Below are positions 53,184 through 62,945 of a stretch of DNA of 64,000 nt, in pieces. The position numbers and the translations under genes were made by a program. The notes under the pieces are model-generated. The model was not told the origin of the DNA, did no database searches, and saw only the letters and a list, made by a program, of their open reading frames with translations. This DNA comes from Marixanthomonas spongiae (lineage in GTDB: Bacteria; Bacteroidota; Bacteroidia; Flavobacteriales; Flavobacteriaceae). The stretch lies in assembly GCF_003095375.1 (NCBI RefSeq), contig NZ_QEHR01000006.1:248001-312000 (forward strand). Reading direction: 5' to 3'. The first letter of the stretch is position 1. Every line of letters starts with the position of its first letter.

Positions 53184-54020
53184 ATGCTATACCGAATTTG
53201 CATTGTATTGTTAATCAGCACCCTATTTTTCGGTAGCTGCAAATCTAAAAAAAGAGCGGCTGCTTCAAAAAACAAAACCCGTACCGAACGGGTGGTTATA
53301 CGAAATTCCCAAAAAGGGGACATTAAACTTCCCAAAAAGACCGAAGTAAAAACCCCGCCGCCCAATGCGTCTTATGCCGAAATCGTTACCACCTACATCG
53401 ATAACTACAGCTTGATAGCCATGGAAGAGATGCAGCAGTATGGCATCCCTGCCAGTATTACCTTGGCACAAGGTATTTTGGAAAGCGGTGCTGGCCGTGG
53501 CGAACTGACCCGCAAGGCCAACAACCATTTTGGCATTAAATGCCACGGTTGGACCGGCGGGCGTGTGTATCACGACGATGATGAACTGCAGGAATGTTTC
53601 CGCAAGTACAAAGACCCAAAATATTCGTTCAGGGACCACTCGTTGTTTTTAACTGAACGTAGCCGGTACCAAGACCTTTTTAAACTGAAAAAACACGACT
53701 ACAAAGGCTGGGCAAGAGGCCTGAAAAAAGCCGGTTACGCCACCGATCCGCGTTATCCCCATAAACTGATAAGCATTATTGAGCGCTATGGTCTTACCCA
53801 TTACGACGACCTTGTATTGGGCGGTACCACAAAAACGGCAAAAACCAATGTGGCCAACGCCAAAATTAAAACCTATACCGTACAGCGGGGCGATACCCTG
53901 TACAGCATTTCGCGCCGTTACAATATAACGGTCGATACCTTAAAACAATACAATGGATTGGAGGACAATACCATATCCATTGGGCAAGTATTGTACTTGC
54001 ACGAAGTAAAAAACCAGTAA
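53184..54020 (+). CDS. Glucosaminidase lipoprotein with LysM domain
   Basis: 278 residues. Lipobox LFFGSC near residue 19, a Lys/Arg-rich linker, then a glucosaminidase domain (about 75-215; [31 protein letters not shown] with the catalytic Glu in LES, and [18 protein letters not shown]). The C-terminus has one LysM domain ([20 protein letters not shown]). It cuts peptidoglycan glycan strands in cell-wall turnover. It follows the PLP enzyme by 1 bp and precedes hemL by 5 bp. Confidence 0.94.
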   Translation: MLYRICIVLLISTLFFGSCKSKKRAAASKNKTRTERVVIRNSQKGDIKLPKKTEVKTPPPNASYAEIVTTYIDNYSLIAMEEMQQYGIPASITLAQGILESGAGRGELTRKANNHFGIKCHGWTGGRVYHDDDELQECFRKYKDPKYSFRDHSLFLTERSRYQDLFKLKKHDYKGWARGLKKAGYATDPRYPHKLISIIERYGLTHYDDLVLGGTTKTAKTNVANAKIKTYTVQRGDTLYSISRRYNITVDTLKQYNGLEDNTISIGQVLYLHEVKNQ

Positions 54021-54025
54021 TTGTT

Positions 54026-55312
54026 ATGATTTATAAAAGAAGCAGTGCCCTTTTTAAAGCGGCACAACAAGTGATACCCGGTGGTGTCAACTCTCCTGTG
54101 AGAGCCTTTACGGCCGTTGGTGGCGACCCTATTTTTGTAGAAAAGGCAAAAGGTGCGTATTTGTACGATGCCGATGGCAATAAATTGATAGACTATATCA
54201 ACTCCTGGGGCCCTATGATATTAGGCCATGCTTACGAACCAGTAGTGAAAGCGGTAGTCGATAAAGCTAAAAAAGGGACCTCTTTTGGCATGCCTACCGA
54301 AATAGAAACCGAAATAGCTTCCTTGGCTGTTTCCATGGTGCCCAATATCGATAAAATACGGTTTGTTAACAGTGGTACCGAAGCCTGTATGAGTGCGGTA
54401 CGCTTGGCTCGTGGCTTTACCGGGAAAGACAAGATCATCAAGTTTGCTGGCTGTTACCACGGGCATAGCGATTCGTTTTTAATACAAGCCGGAAGCGGTG
54501 CCGTTACCTTTGGAACGCCTAATAGCCCCGGGGTCACCCAGGGGACTGCCAAAGATACTCTATTGGCGAACTACAACGATTTAAACCACGTGGCCGATCT
54601 CATTTCAGAAAACAAAGGGGAAATTGCCTGTATCATTTTAGAACCCGTTGCGGGGAATATGGGCTGTATTCCACCTTCGGAAGGGTTTTTGGAAGGCTTG
54701 CGAAACCTGTGTAATGAAAACGATATTCTTTTGATTTTTGATGAGGTGATGACCGGTTTCCGTCTGGCAAAAGGCGGGGTTCAGGAACGGTACGGAGTGG
54801 ATGCCGATATTGTTACCTTCGGAAAAGTGATAGGCGGCGGTTTACCGGTAGGGGCTTTTGCCGCCCGGGCCGAGATTATGAGTTATTTGGCACCCGAAGG
54901 CCCGGTGTATCAAGCCGGAACGCTCAGTGGAAATCCGTTGGCTATGGCAGCAGGCTTGGCGATGCTTACTGAATTGAACAGTAAGCCTGAAGTATTCACT
55001 TCCTTGGAAAAAAAGACCGAATATTTGCACAACGGAATCGCCGAACAACTCACCCAGGCAGAAGTTACCCATACCATTAACCGGGTAGGCTCGATGATTT
55101 CGGTGCATTTTTCTGAAACGCCCGTAACCGATTTTAAAACAGCTGCTTTGGCAAACAACGATACCTTTAAGAAGTTTTTCCATGGTTTGTTGAACGAAGG
55201 GATTTACATTGCCCCCAGTGCTTTTGAAACTTGGTTCTTAACCGATGCGTTAACTTACGAAGACCTTGATGCCACTATCGAAGCGTGTGGCAAGGTTGCT
55301 AAAACACTGTAG
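54026..55312 (+). CDS. hemL: Glutamate-1-semialdehyde 2,1-aminomutase
   Basis: 428 residues, PLP enzyme that makes 5-aminolevulinate for haem in the C5 pathway. Signatures: [18 protein letters not shown] near the start, [42 protein letters not shown] and [16 protein letters not shown] with the PLP lysine. Length is normal. It is last in the PLP enzyme-glucosaminidase-hemL set and is followed by a strong bidirectional terminator. Confidence 0.98.
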   Translation: MIYKRSSALFKAAQQVIPGGVNSPVRAFTAVGGDPIFVEKAKGAYLYDADGNKLIDYINSWGPMILGHAYEPVVKAVVDKAKKGTSFGMPTEIETEIASLAVSMVPNIDKIRFVNSGTEACMSAVRLARGFTGKDKIIKFAGCYHGHSDSFLIQAGSGAVTFGTPNSPGVTQGTAKDTLLANYNDLNHVADLISENKGEIACIILEPVAGNMGCIPPSEGFLEGLRNLCNENDILLIFDEVMTGFRLAKGGVQERYGVDADIVTFGKVIGGGLPVGAFAARAEIMSYLAPEGPVYQAGTLSGNPLAMAAGLAMLTELNSKPEVFTSLEKKTEYLHNGIAEQLTQAEVTHTINRVGSMISVHFSETPVTDFKTAALANNDTFKKFFHGLLNEGIYIAPSAFETWFLTDALTYEDLDATIEACGKVAKTL

Positions 55313-55533
55313 AGAACACCAATAGAATTAATTCCATAGACCTATTGACACGTCATTTTTTGTCTCCTTCTCCTACTAAGAGGGGAAGGAACACTTTGAG
55401 GATGAACTTTCAGCTTAATGCCAAAGCTTTTATGATTTTTCTTGTGGGTACAAAGTGACTGCCACGCAAGAAGTTGCCAAATCGCAAAACAAAACAGGTT
55501 TAAAGGTAAGCACATTTGAAATGACGAACTAAA

Positions 55534-55577
55534 AAACCCCTCCAAAGCTTCTGCTAAGGAGGGGTTTATTTTTTTAT
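55534..55577. terminator. Bidirectional terminator between hemL and the small secreted-protein gene
   Basis: Arms AAACCCCTCC (55534-55543) and GGAGGGGTTT (55558-55567) pair over 10 bp around a 14-base loop and are followed by a T-rich run; A-run on the other side. The hemL gene ends 221 bp before it; the minus gene ends 16 bp away. The stretch from 55313 to 55533 shows no gene. Confidence 0.85.
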
Positions 55578-55592
55578 ATTGCAATTGTAAGA

Positions 55593-55943
55593 CTACTCTT
55601 TGAGCATGCCCAACCAAGTTTTGTATTGTTCGTCGTTCAATGTTTTTTTAACATTGGTCTTTAAGTCATCCAAATATTCTTTTTTCTCGGCTGCGACTTT
55701 AGGTTGGTTTAGGTCTTTGCCAGCAATGTTCTTTTTGTATTTCATCTCGTAAGAGGTGTAATACCTGAAAAGCGCGCGCTGTTGGCTGTCGTTTATATCC
55801 AGTTTTGCCGAAATATCGGCTACTTTCTTTTTGGCGATCACTTCTGGCCTATCTGAATCCTGCGACAGGCTCTGAGCCGTGGTATGCTGTACGCCAGCTA
55901 CCATTATCAAAGCGATTGCGAGTATTTTGACTATGTTTTTCAT
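55593..55943 (-). CDS. Small secreted helical protein
   Basis: Start at ATG 55943 (MKNIVKILAIALIMVAGVQHTTAQ), a clean signal peptide; an ATG 9 bp earlier (MND) is also possible. The mature 92 residues are charged and helical: VADISAKLDINDSQQRALFRYYTSYEMKY, then LDDLKTNVKKTLNDEQYKTWLGML. The LNDEQYKTW pattern resembles the LTXXQ-type ends of Spy/CpxP-like chaperones. It is followed upstream by a similar gene at 56032, so they may be a pair of envelope-stress proteins. Confidence 0.75.
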   Translation of the reverse strand: MKNIVKILAIALIMVAGVQHTTAQSLSQDSDRPEVIAKKKVADISAKLDINDSQQRALFRYYTSYEMKYKKNIAGKDLNQPKVAAEKKEYLDDLKTNVKKTLNDEQYKTWLGMLKE

Positions 55944-56031
55944 ATCGTTCATTTTTAATGATTGATTACCAAAGTAACCAATTTTAATGGATATAGTCCA
56001 AAAATTAAGCCAATTTTAATATTTTGAGGGA

Positions 56032-56466
56032 TTATCCGTGGTTTTGATGATCCTTTCTTTTTTGCTTGCGTCGTTTCATGCGTTTTTTTGCAAACCGCTC
56101 CCACTTGGTGTACTGTGCTTCGGTTAAAATGGATTTCATCTCTTTTTTGTGGGCTATCCGTTTGTCCATTACTTGCGACTTTCTTTCAAATCGTTCGGTA
56201 GCTGAAAGTTTTTTTTGGTTTTTGCGGTCTTTTTTAACCGTTTTCCGTGCTTTGGCTTCTTTCAAAAACAGTTGTTTTACTTCTTTTTGCTGTTTTTCAG
56301 TCAAATCGAGGGCCAAGGTCATTTTTTTTGTCCTCAGTGCTGCTTTTTGTTCGGCTGTTAGGTTTTGTTTTAGTTCAGCTTTAGGTGCACTTTTTGGGGC
56401 CTCATGCCTTTGGGCCGTAGCACTAAAACCCAATATGGCCATGTAGATAATCAATACATTTTTCAT
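56032..56466 (-). CDS. Spy/CpxP-like basic secreted protein
   Basis: 144 residues. Short signal peptide (MKNVLIIYMAILGFSATAQ). The mature part has three Spy/LTXXQ-type segments: LTAEQKAALRTKKMTLALDLTEKQQ and ILTEAQYTKWERF, typical of periplasmic Spy/CpxP chaperones in Bacteroidota. The rest is very rich in Lys and Arg (KKRMKRRKQKRKDH at the end), so it is strongly basic, which is unusual for Spy. Upstream of the gene at 55593 by about 80 bp on the same strand. Confidence 0.8.
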   Translation of the reverse strand: MKNVLIIYMAILGFSATAQRHEAPKSAPKAELKQNLTAEQKAALRTKKMTLALDLTEKQQKEVKQLFLKEAKARKTVKKDRKNQKKLSATERFERKSQVMDKRIAHKKEMKSILTEAQYTKWERFAKKRMKRRKQKRKDHQNHG

Positions 56467-56551
56467 GATTTCATATTTTTAAGTTCAACACAAGTATGAC
56501 TTGTTTTTTTAAGTTTGGTTTAATTTGTTGATTAACAGCCATAAAAAAAAA

Positions 56552-56676
56552 GGGCGTCTAAAAAGTAAAAATAGATTGGTTTGTCTGGTCGAGCGCAGTC
56601 GAGACCTTATTGGGGCTTAACCGTCTGGAGTTCTCGACTGCGCTCGGATGGACAGCTAAAGTGACTTTTGAGACAC
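56552..56676. repeat. Long imperfect inverted repeat (GTCGAGCGCAGTCGAGA type)
   Basis: The inner arms TCGAGCGCAGTCGAGA (56589-56604) and TCTCGACTGCGCTCGG (56632-56647) pair at 15 of 16 positions. Outer arms extend about 25 bp more with mismatches (GCGTCTAAAAAGT against a T-rich partner at 56650-56676). GC-rich core in AT-rich surroundings. It can act as the terminator of the di-heme gene or is a MITE-like element. Confidence 0.7.
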
Positions 56677-56702
56677 CTACTTACAGGTCCAGAAATAAGG
56701 TA

Positions 56703-57977
56703 TTAATTTTCAATCGCTTCTAAGTACTCAAGCAACATGGTCACCGCCTCTTCATGCACGATGGTGCGGCCCAGTTGCGGCATTCTATAGACTGGGGCGG
56801 TGCTTTGTACCCGTGCCTCAATTTCACCGCGGCTGGCGTAGATGTCCGTGTCTTCAAAAGGTGTATCGAACCTGAAATCGAGGTTGAAATTTGTTACCGA
56901 GCCGCCAGGTTGGTGGCAGTGGGCGCAGTTGATGTCCATATAGGCCCTGCCACGCTCATAAATACTGTATAGTGCCTCGTCGGTCCAATCGGGCAAGGTG
57001 CTTATATTTTCTGAAGCAGTACCTTCCAGCATCCCAATGCTTTCCAAATAGACCAATTGATTTTCACTGGTATAAGAAGGGGTAAAGTTCATGCTGCGCA
57101 GTTTCATCCCAATGGGTAAGGTGGTGTTGTCGTTATTGTGGCATGTAAAACAATCTTGTTTGGAAGGGATTTCATAGTTTATATCCAAAGTATCGCCATC
57201 TTCATTCGTGTAGCTAATGGGTTTTACGCTGCCGTTCTCGGTGTAAACAGCTTCGGTTTGGGCCTCGTTCCAAATATAATTCCCTACCTGCCAATTACCA
57301 TTGATTTTCAATAGAATACGGGTTTCGATGATCAATTTGCCCGAACTGGGATCCTGCTCGTCCTTGTTGTAGTAAAAGGTTTTGGCAATTAAGGTGTTGT
57401 TGGGGAAATCTGGCAAGAGATCATTTCCTTTGTATCGCATGGTTTCGCAGTTTGGAAGGCGCACCAAGCGTTGTTTTTTAGCATAATCGGTAAACAGGGT
57501 GCTGTTTATTTCATAAAGCTGAACGTCACCTGCCGGATTTAAATCGGAAAGCGGGCCGCTGAATACGCCCATTTCAGATAAATGTGTTTTGTAGGTTAGG
57601 GTCTCAGCAAGGGTGCAGGTTTTTAATATCTCACTGTTTTTAGATTCATTTCCCTCGGCATCAAAAGCGATGACGGAAAAGCTGTATTCGGTCTCTGGAG
57701 TTAAGCTTGTGATGGGCAGGGAAGTGCTGGTAATTTCATTGTTAATTAAAGTGCCATCTTGAAAAACGGCGTATTTTACCACACCTACATTGTCGGTGGC
57801 GGCGTCCCAATTGAGCTGAAGGCTGTTTTCCGTTTTATTGGTCGTTCTAAGGTTTTTGGGGGGCGTGGGATTTTCGGTGTCCGCTGTTTCCGAAGGGGTA
57901 TAATCATCATCACCGCCACAGGAAACAAGGATGGACATAAAAATAGCCGAAAAAATTTTGAGTAGAAATGGTTTCAT
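56703..57977 (-). CDS. Di-heme lipoprotein with Fn3 domain
   Basis: 424 residues. Lipobox ILVSC gives the lipidated Cys20, followed by GGDDD, a signal that favours surface display in Bacteroidota. An Fn3 domain covers about 35-120 (PPKNLRTTNKTENSLQLNWDA). The rest resembles a conserved family of unknown function with two CxxCH heme motifs, CFTCH and CAHCH, and late Met residues (YRMPQLGR) that may be axial ligands. Redox role at the cell surface is inferred. Monocistronic. Confidence 0.85.
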   Translation of the reverse strand: MKPFLLKIFSAIFMSILVSCGGDDDYTPSETADTENPTPPKNLRTTNKTENSLQLNWDAATDNVGVVKYAVFQDGTLINNEITSTSLPITSLTPETEYSFSVIAFDAEGNESKNSEILKTCTLAETLTYKTHLSEMGVFSGPLSDLNPAGDVQLYEINSTLFTDYAKKQRLVRLPNCETMRYKGNDLLPDFPNNTLIAKTFYYNKDEQDPSSGKLIIETRILLKINGNWQVGNYIWNEAQTEAVYTENGSVKPISYTNEDGDTLDINYEIPSKQDCFTCHNNDNTTLPIGMKLRSMNFTPSYTSENQLVYLESIGMLEGTASENISTLPDWTDEALYSIYERGRAYMDINCAHCHQPGGSVTNFNLDFRFDTPFEDTDIYASRGEIEARVQSTAPVYRMPQLGRTIVHEEAVTMLLEYLEAIEN

Positions 57978-58233
57978 TTGCTGAACTAATTTGGTTAAAA
58001 ATAGCTATTTCTTTTTAACCGCTGTTTTACAAGGTGTTAAAAATATAGGTTCTAAATTTACAGATAAAAAAACACTATTTTTTTTGAAAGGTTTTGTTTG
58101 ACAATCAGACTGTTAAGAGAACAGGAGAGAAACCCTTTTTTGTTAAGCTTATTAAACACTGTTTACAGTTATCAATAGAAATATTGAGCCGTCTAAGCCA
58201 AAAGATAAAGGTTGTATTGTAAACGGTGTTTTT

Positions 58234-59691
58234 TTATGATACCAACTCCAATGTTGTTTTATAGGGGTTGGTATTGTTTATTTTAGCCTTTAGCCAAGCA
58301 TAAAAACTCATCACAAAAATATCTTCTTGGTGTGTGCCAACCCAATCAAAAGAAGTTTCCACCTTATTTTTAAACGTATCCGTGGTGACTTGTTCGGGGT
58401 TTTCATAATAATCTGAAACCAGTTTCATAAAGGTCAATACGCGTTCTTCCCCTGCTTTTTTAAGGGGTTTTGCAAACCGTTTTTTAAAACTTTGCAAGCG
58501 CGATAGCACTAGGTCCAGTTTATCGAGCTCCACAAGCAATAAAATTTCGATGATGCTCTTTTTAAGCACCCATAACCAACCTATTTTCTTGTCGTACCAA
58601 TGGTCGCTGTGGGTAAAGTTTTTGAATACTTGATACGCTTTGCTGAACTCACTTTGCTGAAAAAAACACATACAAAGGGTCAATTGGCTGTCAAGCGATA
58701 TGTTTTTTGAGTTTTCGAGCAAATGCACGGCCTTGTTTACGTAGCCCGTATAGGTTAGGTTCATCGCTTTTAACACCAGCAGTTTGTCTTTGAAACGTCT
58801 GTAATATTGGCGATTGTTCTTTTGCATTTCGGCTTCCATTTTTGCAACAAACTCTTTAGATTGTTTAAAATCCTTGTTTCTGAAACTGCCAACGGCCATT
58901 AGTTGCAGTATTTCTATGTGGTAAAAAAGGTGTTTTTGGGCCATTCCCTTTTTTTCTGAAATGATATTGTAAATCTCCATCATAAAAGACGAAACTTCGT
59001 GATAGTTGCGCTGTAAGGCCGCTGCCGTCGATGTAATATTGAGTAACTGAAACAAGGACTTATAGGTAAGGGTCGCATCCACCTTGATATTAAAGACCGT
59101 AAAATGTTTTAATATAATTTCTGTAATGGGGGTATCGCCCGGATTTTTCAATTGCTTTTTTATGGAAGCATACGCCATGTTGAGTTGAAACTGTTTTTTA
59201 AACCGTTCCATGTTGGTATGGGAAGCTTGTATCACTTCTTCCAAGGTTTCGTTGGGGTTTAGGTGTGCAAATTGTATTTTGGTGTGGTAAATTTCATTGA
59301 GGATTGGATGTAAATCTAATGCCAGGGCTTCTTTTTCGGCTTTTGCCAATATTTTAAATGCGGTTTTGTTCAGTTTTTGCTCTAAAAATATTCTGCCGGC
59401 CAATAGCAACTTCATGATTTCCATTTCTTCAGAAGTTTCCCCCGAAAAACCCTTGGAAGCCGTGAAATCCACCAGGCTATCACGGAGTCGTTTGCATAGG
59501 GCGTGATAGGCATTTTTGGACGGTTTTCCGTATAATAAAATATCTAAGTCCTGCTGTTTGCCAGTATCAATCAATTTAAAAAGTTGCAGGTTCTTTACAT
59601 CGCCCCGCTGGTTCTTTTTCTTCAGAAACCGTACAAATTCCTGCTTGTCTTCCTTAGAAAACGTATTGATTATTACTGAAATATCTTTCAT
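58234..59691 (-). CDS. Conserved all-helical protein, TPR-like
   Basis: 485 residues, no signal peptide or membrane segment. The predicted structure is almost fully helical with TPR-like spacing (e.g. NKTAFKILAKAEKEALALDL, KAYQVFKNFTHSDHW). The start MKDISVIINTFSKEDKQEFVRFLKKKNQR is distinctive. I do not recognise a characterised family; it is a cytoplasmic protein that may act in protein-protein contact. The 256 bp downstream hold a long-range inverted repeat near 58150-58232 (AAACACTGTTTACAG against TTGTAAACGGTGTTT). Confidence 0.75.
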   Translation of the reverse strand: MKDISVIINTFSKEDKQEFVRFLKKKNQRGDVKNLQLFKLIDTGKQQDLDILLYGKPSKNAYHALCKRLRDSLVDFTASKGFSGETSEEMEIMKLLLAGRIFLEQKLNKTAFKILAKAEKEALALDLHPILNEIYHTKIQFAHLNPNETLEEVIQASHTNMERFKKQFQLNMAYASIKKQLKNPGDTPITEIILKHFTVFNIKVDATLTYKSLFQLLNITSTAAALQRNYHEVSSFMMEIYNIISEKKGMAQKHLFYHIEILQLMAVGSFRNKDFKQSKEFVAKMEAEMQKNNRQYYRRFKDKLLVLKAMNLTYTGYVNKAVHLLENSKNISLDSQLTLCMCFFQQSEFSKAYQVFKNFTHSDHWYDKKIGWLWVLKKSIIEILLLVELDKLDLVLSRLQSFKKRFAKPLKKAGEERVLTFMKLVSDYYENPEQVTTDTFKNKVETSFDWVGTHQEDIFVMSFYAWLKAKINNTNPYKTTLELVS

Positions 59692-59853
59692 TTAATCGTT
59701 GGTTTAAATAGGCTTAAATATCTTAATTGAGTAATATTTTGGATAAATATATATTTTCCAATCGTAAGTTTTTGTAAAAACATACATTTTTTAACGCCCG
59801 ATACTTTCGCAGATTTGTACCATAATAAAACATAAACATCAAAACGTTTAATT

Positions 59854-60330
59854 ATGGAAAATCAAAAAATGAATACAGGGAGGGAAACCGAAAATGTGTT
59901 TACCTCTAAAAAGAAAAAAGAAGAAGCGTTTAACTGTAAACCCACTTCGGCATTTATCTCGGCCGCTTGGACCGCACTCTTTATTGGGATGATATCGTAC
60001 TGTGTAGGCTTGTGGAATGCCGATATGTGGCTGAACGAAAAGGGCTATTACTTTACCATTTTGTTGTTCGGTTTGTTCTCGGTGGTCTCTGTGCAAAAAA
60101 GTGTGCGGGACAAACAGGAAGGCATTCCAGTGACCGAAATTTACTACGGTATTAGTTGGTTTACCACCATCGCCTCCATTTTGTTGTTGATAATTGGCTT
60201 GTGGAACGCCGATATGGAACTGAGCGAAAAAGGCTTTTACGGGATGTCTTTTGTATTGGCACTTTTCTCGGCCGTGGCGGTACAGAAAAACACCCGGGAC
60301 ATCAAATTTTTGGACAGGAAAGAGAAATAA
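59854..60330 (+). CDS. YiaA/YiaB-family inner-membrane protein
   Basis: 158 residues with four membrane helices in two repeats. Each repeat carries GLWNADMxLxEKGxY followed by a second helix and VQKxxRD, the YiaA/YiaB signature. The first 35 residues are cytoplasmic and polar. Function is unknown in the family. It is followed by a terminator. Confidence 0.92.
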   Translation: MENQKMNTGRETENVFTSKKKKEEAFNCKPTSAFISAAWTALFIGMISYCVGLWNADMWLNEKGYYFTILLFGLFSVVSVQKSVRDKQEGIPVTEIYYGISWFTTIASILLLIIGLWNADMELSEKGFYGMSFVLALFSAVAVQKNTRDIKFLDRKEK

Positions 60331-60337
60331 ATAATTC

Positions 60338-60370
60338 AAAACCGGAATGTGCCAGGCATGTTCCGGTTTT
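60338..60370 (+). terminator. Terminator of the YiaA-type gene
   Basis: Arms AAAACCGGAA and TTCCGGTTTT with an inner TGCC/GGCA stem. Starts 7 bp after the stop. Confidence 0.8.
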
Positions 60371-60380
60371 GATGTTTACG

Positions 60381-60414
60381 AAGCGGCTTCTATAATGGGG
60401 GCCGCTTTTTTTTG
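60381..60414 (+). terminator. Second terminator, T-run type
   Basis: Arms AAGCGGC (60381-60387) and GCCGCTT (60401-60407) followed by T-rich run to 60413. A backup terminator in tandem with the one at 60338. Confidence 0.72.
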
Positions 60415-60510
60415 TACAGAGGTCTCGATACATTTTCACTTGCCCTGTCAGGTCAAATAAAAATACTCGACCTGACGGTCATGAATGATATTATGCATGA
60501 ATAATTTTAA

Positions 60511-60729
60511 TTATTCCACCAACTCCACAAACAGCCCTTCATCGGTTTTGTTTACTTTGGCGAGTTTGTGTTTGGTCAAGGCTTTGATGCTTTTGTCCCA
60601 TTTTTTGTTGCTGAGGCCGCTTTGCTCCTTGAGTTCGTTGAGGTCTATTTTGTCGGCTTTTTTCAGCAACTCAAAAACCGCTTTTTCTTCGTCGTTCAAT
60701 TCAACGGTGATTTTCTTTTCAGGTTTCAT
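60511..60729 (-). CDS. Small winged-helix-like protein
   Basis: 72 residues. EEKAVFELLKKADKIDLNELKEQSGLSNKKWDKSIKALTKHKLAKVNKTDEGLFVEL has the order of a helix-turn-helix with a beta wing: three helices, then two strands. It is likely a small DNA-binding or protein-binding wing domain. It stands alone. I do not know a function. Confidence 0.7.
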   Translation of the reverse strand: MKPEKKITVELNDEEKAVFELLKKADKIDLNELKEQSGLSNKKWDKSIKALTKHKLAKVNKTDEGLFVELVE

Positions 60730-60786
60730 TTGCGGAAAAAATAAAACTAACTAACATAAACACCCGCTATTGCTTGTTTTATATTA

Positions 60787-60799
60787 AATTGATTATAAT
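60787..60799. repeat. Direct repeat AATTGATTATAAT, copy 1
   Basis: 13 bp identical to 60892-60904; followed by GCCCTGAC, which also occurs after the second copy (60931-60938). It lies at the start of the AT-rich accessory region. Confidence 0.45.
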
Positions 60800-60891
60800 G
60801 CCCTGACTAATTTGTGACTAAAACTTGTGATTTATCTACTATAATTAGCAACCTGAATTTAAATATAAGGGAAATAATCTTATTGAATCTG

Positions 60892-60904
60892 AATTGATTA
60901 TAAT
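60892..60904. repeat. Direct repeat AATTGATTATAAT, copy 2
   Basis: Second copy of the 13-bp repeat, 105 bp from the first. GCCCTGAC follows at 60931-60938, some 26 bp later. Confidence 0.45.
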
Positions 60905-60940
60905 ATGAAACATTCAATCATGTTTATATGGCCCTGACAA

Positions 60941-61744
60941 TTAATCCAGAAATTTTTGCCCTGTAACTGTCGCATCCCAGCCTTCAGGATAATGAACCAT
61001 AGTTATAAAAAATACCTTTCTATTGATATAATCATTATCGCAATCAAAACTAGTAGGGGCTATTACCTTAAAAACCCCACGACCATAGTAAGAAACTAAT
61101 TTAGGTTGATAAATCCCTTGACTTGTTACTTTACATTCAGGTTCTGAATTTGGAATTACTTTTTGAAGATATCTTAAAGCCATATTGAAGGCTTTTTTTC
61201 TCCATCTTTCGGTATTATAGTCTGTGTCTGTATTAGCCACATTCAACTCGGTCTCAGTGTTCATTTTTGGCAAATTACTTTCTACGGGGATTTTTTCCTT
61301 AAACTCAATATTTGGGTCTACTTCGTAAACATAGGTTCTTCTATCATCTTTAGTTATGTCATAAGCATATTTATGATTAGGGTCTGACTTTAATCCAAAA
61401 ATAAATCTAATGTATTTTTTTCCATTCTTTGTATAAGAACTATCAGCTAATCCAACATTTTCTGTACTTTCATAAAGTTCTTTTAACCTCATCATATTTG
61501 TAATATGCATTTCAGCTCTATATAATCTTTTAGCATGTGAGCTGTCTGAGGTTTGCTCATAGTAAAACCTATACTCTTCTTCATCTAAAAGTTTTTTGTG
61601 TAACAAATTACTTGAATTTTGATTGCTTTCTTTTTCAATATTTCTAGATGGGTTTTTTGAAAGCTCAGATTTTCTTTCAAAATATGCATATCCTCCGACA
61701 AGAGTTATAAGAAATATTAATAGCAATAAGTTAGTTTTTTTCAT
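60941..61744 (-). CDS. Uncharacterised secreted or membrane-anchored protein
   Basis: 267 residues. N-terminal hydrophobic segment LLLLIFLITLVGGYAYF without a lipobox, so a signal anchor or uncleaved signal. The rest is polar with Tyr-rich strands (YAYDITKDDRRTYVYEVD, VFKVIAPTSFDCDNDYINRKVFFITMVHYPEGWDATVTG). I do not recognise the family. The coding sequence is AT-rich like its right-hand neighbours. Confidence 0.65.
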   Translation of the reverse strand: MKKTNLLLLIFLITLVGGYAYFERKSELSKNPSRNIEKESNQNSSNLLHKKLLDEEEYRFYYEQTSDSSHAKRLYRAEMHITNMMRLKELYESTENVGLADSSYTKNGKKYIRFIFGLKSDPNHKYAYDITKDDRRTYVYEVDPNIEFKEKIPVESNLPKMNTETELNVANTDTDYNTERWRKKAFNMALRYLQKVIPNSEPECKVTSQGIYQPKLVSYYGRGVFKVIAPTSFDCDNDYINRKVFFITMVHYPEGWDATVTGQKFLD

Positions 61745-62225
61745 CTTTAAAAAGTTTAATTACTTATAAACAGGCTATTGATTATTTGGCTATTATAATT
61801 ATGTTTTATGACTTTGTGAATTGTAAAGACAAGTCTCTTATTACCACCCGTCTTGTTTTGTTTGATATGAACGAGTGTACTTTGAGTGCATAAAAAAGTA
61901 CGGAAAAGAATTTTATTTAAAGGGTCAATACGGTTTTTGGATTAGTATGCTTCATCTGTAAAGCAATATTCAACCAAGTACCTTTGTTGAGATTATTAAA
62001 ATGAATAAGGCATGGTACTATAATCCACCCCTTAGTAAGGTACTGGTATACCTGAAAGTAAAGTGAACCAAGCCCATGCCCATAGCATGGGCATTTGCTC
62101 ATCATCTTTTTACTTCCATTTAAAAATTACCAGTTTTTACTAAAGTCGAAGATGGCTAATGCCTATCGTTTGTTTTATATGTTAAGAACGTTTTCTATTC
62201 TATAAAATTAAAGGTTTTTTTTAAT
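61745..62225. other. AT-rich gap with small palindromes
   Basis: 481 bp. Hairpin GCCCATGC/GCATGGGC at 62072-62092 and small palindromes such as CCTTAGTAAGG near 62032. A 62-codon minus frame (61917-62105) is not supported. No gene seen. Confidence 0.45.
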
Positions 62226-62915
62226 CTACATCAAGTGTTTCACTTTTTCAATATAATCCTCTATGAATTTGTCTATATCTTCCAAGTTCTCTTCATCTTC
62301 ATTATTTAGAATTGCCAATTTCATTTTAGCATCAGACCTTGTCTTACTATTAATTCTTTTAGCAATTTTTAAAATGCTTTCATCAATATCATCAATAAGT
62401 TGGTTACTTATTTTTGGTTTTAACCATTCTTTTAAATTTAAGGGAAAGTCACCTAAATAGGTGTTCACTTTTTCTATATTACTGTCAGTATTCCTTAATC
62501 GTTCTTTAATTTTATGTTGACCATTAAGTTCATAAGCCATTATTGGGAATATTTCTGACAAATCTTCAATTACTATATCTATGTTTTTTTCAAGTAATTC
62601 AAAATGATTATTATTTTCGTTATCGTTTAATGATATTGAAGAAAGAAAATTCTTTACATTATCCAAATCAATGTCATCTTCCTTTAAATTAAATTCAAGT
62701 TTGAATTTTTCAATAAACCTAGATGTAAGTTTTTTAATTTTAAATTCTTTATTATCTTCTTTGCTTAAATAAAACCTAAGCTCGAGCAGATAAAAAAGAA
62801 GTTTTTTTAACTTTCTTTTATCTTGCCTTTTTCCATTCCAAATTTTTGATGCCTCATTTAGACCCCACCCAATTGTGACAGCTAAAATTGTTATAAATGC
62901 ATTAATCCATTCCAT
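62226..62915 (-). CDS. Uncharacterised membrane-anchored helical protein
   Basis: 229 residues. One N-terminal membrane helix (MEWINAFITILAVTIGWGLNEASKIW), then a basic stretch (KRQDKRKLKKLLFYLLELRF) and a long helical, charged domain. Predicted topology: membrane anchor with a cytoplasmic helical body. The family is unknown to me. It is divergent from the nuclease-like gene at 63015; the shared 100-bp region has overlapping -7 elements. A sensor or effector role in the same accessory system is possible but only inferred. Confidence 0.65.
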   Translation of the reverse strand: MEWINAFITILAVTIGWGLNEASKIWNGKRQDKRKLKKLLFYLLELRFYLSKEDNKEFKIKKLTSRFIEKFKLEFNLKEDDIDLDNVKNFLSSISLNDNENNNHFELLEKNIDIVIEDLSEIFPIMAYELNGQHKIKERLRNTDSNIEKVNTYLGDFPLNLKEWLKPKISNQLIDDIDESILKIAKRINSKTRSDAKMKLAILNNEDEENLEDIDKFIEDYIEKVKHLM

Positions 62916-62945
62916 TATATAAATATAGGGTTATGATATGAGTTT

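Noticed and set aside
59848-60339. Long minus-strand frame opposite the YiaA-type gene
   Set aside because: Complement of a clear four-helix membrane protein gene; His-rich antisense translation is an artefact.
61917-62105. 62-codon minus-strand frame
   Set aside because: Starts within the GCCCATGC hairpin, has no conserved pattern and lies in a gap with palindromes.
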